Assembly (NCBI RefSeq): GCF_023074835.1
Contig: NZ_JALLGW010000001.1
Coordinates: 868,001 to 932,000 of the forward strand
Direction: 5' to 3'
DNA length: 64,000 nt
Source: Halomarina salina
Lineage (GTDB): Archaea > Halobacteriota > Halobacteria > Halobacteriales > Haloarculaceae
Below, piece by piece: positions 61,301 to 64,000 of this stretch (positions within the stretch are counted from its first letter, which is position 1; each line of letters starts with the position of its first letter). The translations under genes were made by a program, and so were the position numbers. The notes beneath the pieces were generated by a model. It was not told the origin of the DNA. It made no database searches and saw only the letters and a program-made list of their open reading frames with translations.

Positions 61301-61631
61301 TCGTCTCGATGGGGAGGCCGTGCATGTCGTAGCCCGGCCGGTCGGTGACGTCGTACCCCTGCATCCGTTTGTAGCGGATGTAGGTGTCCTTCAGCGACTT
61401 GTTCCAGGTCGTCCCCATGTGGGCCGCCCCGGAGGTGTACGGCGGGCCGTCGACGAAGAAGTAGCGCTCCGCGCCCTCGCGGTGCTGCTTGGTTCGCTCG
61501 TAGGCGTCGGTCTCCGCCCAGTACTCCCTGACCCGGTCTTCGAGGGCGTGGGGGTCGTACTGGTCGGGCACCTCGGCGAACCGCTCGCGGTCCGGTCCCG
61601 CGGGTGCGTCCGACTCCTCGGAATCACTCAT
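58359..61631 (-). CDS. ileS: Isoleucine--tRNA ligase
   Basis: Charges tRNA-Ile. 1090 residues: HIGH-type H71-MGT in SGAAHMGTTWNKS, KMSKS at 629-633 (RKMSKSIGN), the editing-domain VVWTTTPWTIPANTF, internal zinc-type CPRCETAIAKNE and CWRCDTDIV, and a long C-terminal anticodon region. Acidic surface typical of haloarchaea. The two family A repeats follow its stop. Confidence 0.97.
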   Translation of the reverse strand: MSDSEESDAPAGPDRERFAEVPDQYDPHALEDRVREYWAETDAYERTKQHREGAERYFFVDGPPYTSGAAHMGTTWNKSLKDTYIRYKRMQGYDVTDRPGYDMHGLPIETKVEERLGFDDKKDIEAFGMENFIEECKEFADEQLEGLQNDFKSFGVWMDWDDPYKTVSPEYMEAAWWGFAQAHERGLVDRGKRSITQCPRCETAIAKNEVEYHEIESPSIYVTFPLTGREGNLVVWTTTPWTIPANTFVAVDRDATYAAVRVDDSESGAYEGELLYVASDVVDDVLERAGATEYTVEEEVQGTDLVGWSYEHPLPEEVPEHPQGAGAGEVYHADYVEMDRTGLVHSAPGHGQEDFERGDELGLEIFCPVGPDGVYTQQGGKYAGEFVRDANDDIIADLDSSGHLLAAGTTRHDYGQCWRCDTDIVFLATDQWFVTVTDVKEEMLANIEDSEWYPQEARDNRFRKFIEGSPDWNVSRQRYWGIPIPIWVPVEDEESAEDWTGDIEDTLVVATREDLAERVDQDVDPDEVDLHRPTVDHLTITEDGTTYERVPDVFDVWLDSSVASWGTLNYPGETDEFEELWPADLIMEAHDQTRGWFWSQLGMGTTAMGEVPYKQVLMHGWALAEDGRKMSKSIGNVVTPAEALERHGADPMRLFLLSVDPQGEDMRFSWDEMATMQRNLNILWNVFRFPLPYMRMDGFDPDSVAPEECDLELVDEWVLSRLATTVEEMTDHWEAFRQDRALDALLDFVVEDVSRFYIQVVRERMWEEEDSDSKTAAYATLYRVLEETTKLLAPYAPYAADEIYGTLTGSQGHPTVHMCDWPVPDEQYQDADLEADVAVLRAVEEAGSNARQQAERKLRWPVPRVVVAANDSGAAHAVREYSALVEERLNAREVDVVAPGEEWGELRYSAQADMSVLGPAFGGQAGEVMQALNGARISEPTLDALEVAVEDELGEQVDLTEEMVEFVTETPEGVAATPFRVAGDDRGVVYVDTSLTEDIESEGYAREVIRRVQEMRKDLDLELDREVRVELDVADERVSNLVREHEGLIADEVRAAEFGTVEDGYRKDWEVEGVTMTIALDPLAVTEQAD

Positions 61632-61750
61632 ATCGCATCAACACACCGCCGTCACTAAAGGGCAATCGGTCGGGCAGACGGTGCTGTCCCGGGCCACTCG
61701 GCGGCGACGTTGGCTCTCCAGCGTTTCCAGGTATCCGACACCAGGTGGAG

Positions 61751-62149
61751 CTACCGACCCTCCTCGGGCGAAGGCTCCTCGCCGTACGTATCCCGGAACT
61801 CCTGGATGAGCTGTCCAGTTTCCGCGTACCACCGGTTGAGCATTCGCTGTAGTTCGTCCGCGATATCGTCAGGGTCTGAGACTCGGTAGACGTGGTGGTA
61901 GCCGCCCTTGGGACAGCTCTCCTGGTCCTGCACGGCAACTCCCGCTTCTTCGAGCCGTTTGACCGACCGGTACGCGGTCGTCCGTTCTTTCCCGATGAAC
62001 TTCGCGATACGGTCCACGGTGAGCGGCTCCGAAGACTCCGCGAGCAGCCTGAACACGCCTCTGTCGAGCGACCTGAGTCCGAGCATACAGTCGAGGAGAC
62101 CCTCACAGTCCCGTTCGTCCCGGAGTTGCTCCTGTACGGCCTCTGGCAT
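61751..62149 (-). CDS. Winged-helix transcriptional regulator (TrmB/SirR-like)
   Basis: 132 residues beginning MPEAVQEQLRDERDCEGLL, a start I know from this haloarchaeal group, with HTH LTVDRIAKFIGKERTTAYRSVKRLEEAGVAV and a C-terminal DPDDIADELQRMLNRWYAETGQLIQEF helix. Two Cys (one in CEGLLDC, one in SCPKGG) might sense redox or metals. An in-frame extension to 62290 adds 47 residues with CTGCANV; it is possible but less typical. Divergent from the thioredoxin-reductase-like gene, so probably its regulator. Confidence 0.82.
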   Translation of the reverse strand: MPEAVQEQLRDERDCEGLLDCMLGLRSLDRGVFRLLAESSEPLTVDRIAKFIGKERTTAYRSVKRLEEAGVAVQDQESCPKGGYHHVYRVSDPDDIADELQRMLNRWYAETGQLIQEFRDTYGEEPSPEEGR

Positions 62150-62365
62150 TGGTATCGGGAGTTGGTGCTGCTGCCGGATAACGTTTGCACACCCAGTGCA
62201 CACTTCTCGCAGTCCCGGAACGCTGACCGGTAGCTTGGCGAACTGCGACCAAGCCAGCTTTCGAACAGAACTGGTCCTAGACTCCGACACTGCCGCCCAC
62301 TCCGTTCACCGTCGCTCGCCGCCGCGGGCGACAACCTTATCGCTGGCATCCTCCTTGCAGTAGCT

Positions 62366-63307
62366 ATGCAAACAACTGGTGAGAGTGAGGTGGAGTGCGA
62401 CGTGCTCGTCATCGGCGGCGGGCCTGCGGGCCTGAGTGCGGCCCTCCAGTTGGGGCGCTCGCTCCGCAGCGTCCTGGTCTGCGACGACGGCGAACCCCGT
62501 AACGGCCCAGCAGCCGAAGCACACGGGTATCTGACGAGGGACGGTATCCCGCCGGAGGAACTCCGTCGTCTCGGTCGTGAGGAGGTGGCGGGATACGGGG
62601 CCGAGTTCCGAGACGCGCAGGTGACGGGTGTCACCACAGCCGAAGACGGGTTCACGAGTACCCTCGATACCGACGAGACCGTCACGAGTCGAAAGGTCGT
62701 ACTCGCGACCGGTGTCACCGATGTGCTCCCCGAGACCGACGGGTTCGAGGAGCTGTGGGGCAACGGCGTGTATCACTGTCCCTACTGTCACGGCTACGAG
62801 GTTCGGGGAGAACCGCTCGGCGTCCTCGTTACGGCTCCAGAGCAACTCGAACATACGACGCTCATCTACAACCTGAGTACGGACCTCGTCGTGTTCACCG
62901 ACGGGCACGACGTCTTCGACGAGGAATCACGGTCCGCGTTCGTCGAACGGGGAATCGAGATCGAAGACGAACCGATCACCGCACTCGTCGGGTCGGATGG
63001 TGGCCTCGAGCGCATCACGCTCGCGGATGGGCGTGAGGTCGCTCGCCACGCCCTCTTCTACGGCCCACCGATGCGACAGCACAGCGAGCTAGCCGAACGG
63101 CTCGGTCTGGAGATCGACCAGTTCGGACTGGTCGACACGACGCGGACCGACCACGGGTTCGGATTCACGTCGGTCGATGGCCTCTTCGTCGCCGGCGACG
63201 CCGCCAGCGGCTCTCCTGCCTCCATACCGTCCGCCGTCGCCGAAGGACACACGGTCGGCGCGACCGTCAACATGGAACTGTCCAGAGAGGACTTCGAGGC
63301 GGGGTGA
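62366..63307 (+). CDS. Thioredoxin-reductase-like flavoprotein
   Basis: 313 residues of the NAD(P)/FAD oxidoreductase class II fold: FAD site VLVIGGGPAGLSAALQLG, redox pair Cys138-Cys141 in YHCPYCHGYEVRGEP, and the late FVAGDAASGSPASIPSAVAEGH. Real thioredoxin reductases have an NADPH GxGxxA motif between; here that part (VLVTAPEQLEHTTLIYNLSTD) is degenerate, so the electron donor may differ. Forms an operon with the methyltransferase. Confidence 0.87.
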   Translation: MQTTGESEVECDVLVIGGGPAGLSAALQLGRSLRSVLVCDDGEPRNGPAAEAHGYLTRDGIPPEELRRLGREEVAGYGAEFRDAQVTGVTTAEDGFTSTLDTDETVTSRKVVLATGVTDVLPETDGFEELWGNGVYHCPYCHGYEVRGEPLGVLVTAPEQLEHTTLIYNLSTDLVVFTDGHDVFDEESRSAFVERGIEIEDEPITALVGSDGGLERITLADGREVARHALFYGPPMRQHSELAERLGLEIDQFGLVDTTRTDHGFGFTSVDGLFVAGDAASGSPASIPSAVAEGHTVGATVNMELSREDFEAG

Positions 63308-63975
63308 TCGTAGTGGACGAATCCCTTCGGGACCTCGCCGATCGCTTCTCGCAGGTCGCCGACCGGTACGACGACGAACACGTCAGTGACGAGAAGCCGG
63401 TCTACGACGCGTGCGCCTCGTTCGTCGTCGAACACGCCGACCCCCGCCCCGACGACGTGGTCCTCGACCTCGGAACGGGGACGGGCCTGATCGCACTCGC
63501 GCTGGCAGAGGACGCCGGCCACGTCGTCGGACGCGACATCAGTGACGGGATGATCGAGCAGGCGCGGTCGAAGGCCGCCGACAGCGGTCTCGTGAACGTG
63601 GAGTTCGGCTACGGCGAGTTCCGCGATTCGCACTACGACGGTGAGGTAGACATCGTGGTCTCGAACTTCGCTCTGCACCACCTTCCGGACGAGGAGAAAC
63701 GCGAGGCGATCGAGGCCATCGCCGACCTCGCTCCCCGGAGATTCGTCCTCGGCGACGCGATGTTCTTCGGCTCGTCCGACCCCGAAGAACCGCTCTTCGG
63801 TCACGGGGTCGATGCGGCGACGGCCGGGACGCTCGTGGACGTGCTCACCGACGTCGGCTTCGTGGTTACGGCAGTCGAACGCGTACACGACCAGGTGGGT
63901 GTCCTGGTTGCCGAACGGCCTGTCGACGATTCGGAGACGGGGTCTCTCTTCGCAGAGTCACCCGCCGAGAAGTAG
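63304..63975 (+). CDS. SAM-dependent methyltransferase
   Basis: 223 residues from a GTG overlapping the previous stop by four bases (a second GTG three codons later also possible). SAM motif VLDLGTGTGLIALALAED, motif II FGYGEFRDSHYD, and SNFALHHLPDEEK. Substrate unknown. Its tight link with a dithiol flavoprotein and a Cys-containing regulator suggests a thiol, metalloid or quinone target (inference). Confidence 0.87.
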   Translation: MIVVDESLRDLADRFSQVADRYDDEHVSDEKPVYDACASFVVEHADPRPDDVVLDLGTGTGLIALALAEDAGHVVGRDISDGMIEQARSKAADSGLVNVEFGYGEFRDSHYDGEVDIVVSNFALHHLPDEEKREAIEAIADLAPRRFVLGDAMFFGSSDPEEPLFGHGVDAATAGTLVDVLTDVGFVVTAVERVHDQVGVLVAERPVDDSETGSLFAESPAEK

Positions 63976-64000
63976 GGTGCTTCGCTAGCTGTCACACTCT

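Overview
This 64-kb window is haloarchaeal chromosome. It has very high GC by eye, acidic proteins rich in Asp, Glu and Val, many leaderless or near-leaderless starts with TATA boxes, and archaeal marker genes: a complete A-type ATP synthase operon, PolD large subunit, archaeal Trm1, haloarchaeal domains of unknown function and an archaeal prepilin peptidase. The genus cannot be fixed from the sequence alone. No rRNA, tRNA or CRISPR array was recognised.

Layout. 1-12.9 kb is core metabolism and housekeeping: the end of glutamine synthetase, a BrkB-type membrane protein, Trm1, an isochorismatase-family hydrolase, a SWIM protein, HisH, a PhnD-PhnC-PhnE transporter, a family-4 uracil-DNA glycosylase, DUF99, a metallo-hydrolase, a GNAT acetyltransferase and a zinc alcohol dehydrogenase. 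13.1-22.65 kb is an integrated element. It runs from a tyrosine recombinase beside a displaced copy of the polC 3' end to a second, in-frame polC 3' end, so it appears to have entered the last codons of polC and rebuilt the gene. It carries two membrane proteins, several small unknown proteins, a DUF2213 phage-type protein with an HTH gene, a ribbon-helix-helix-like regulator with a paired palindromic operator, and an array of six different perfect hairpins next to the polC end. 22.6-38 kb returns to core genes: PolC, a beta-hydroxyacid dehydrogenase, a zinc ribbon protein, an atypical SDR, a prenyl synthase, a GCS2-family ligase, a methyltransferase gene broken by an in-frame TAG, ETF beta and alpha, a membrane-anchored winged-helix protein, an exported protein, a type IV pilin-like protein and a methyltransferase.

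38.5-47.6 kb is the ATP synthase operon (H, I, K, E, C, F, A, B, D), with translational overlaps and a strong hairpin plus a putative promoter before the proteolipid gene. 47.9-57.9 kb holds a DUF6276-like protein, prepilin peptidase, HisI, a coiled-coil protein, a SprT-like metalloprotease, GlmM, a lone C39-like peptidase, an aminotransferase, a beta-propeller protein and PRPP synthase. 58.4-64 kb holds IleS and a cluster of an HTH regulator divergent from a thioredoxin-reductase-like flavoprotein and a methyltransferase.

The intergenic DNA is unusually structured. Three dispersed repeat families (called A, B and C here) occur between genes and often start just after a stop codon. They contain many perfect hairpins of 6-10 bp with three-base loops whose stem sequences differ from copy to copy. 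In one family A copy the core lies inverted relative to its conserved ends, between 11-bp inverted arms. These repeats and the polC-targeting element with its hairpin array are the most novel features here.
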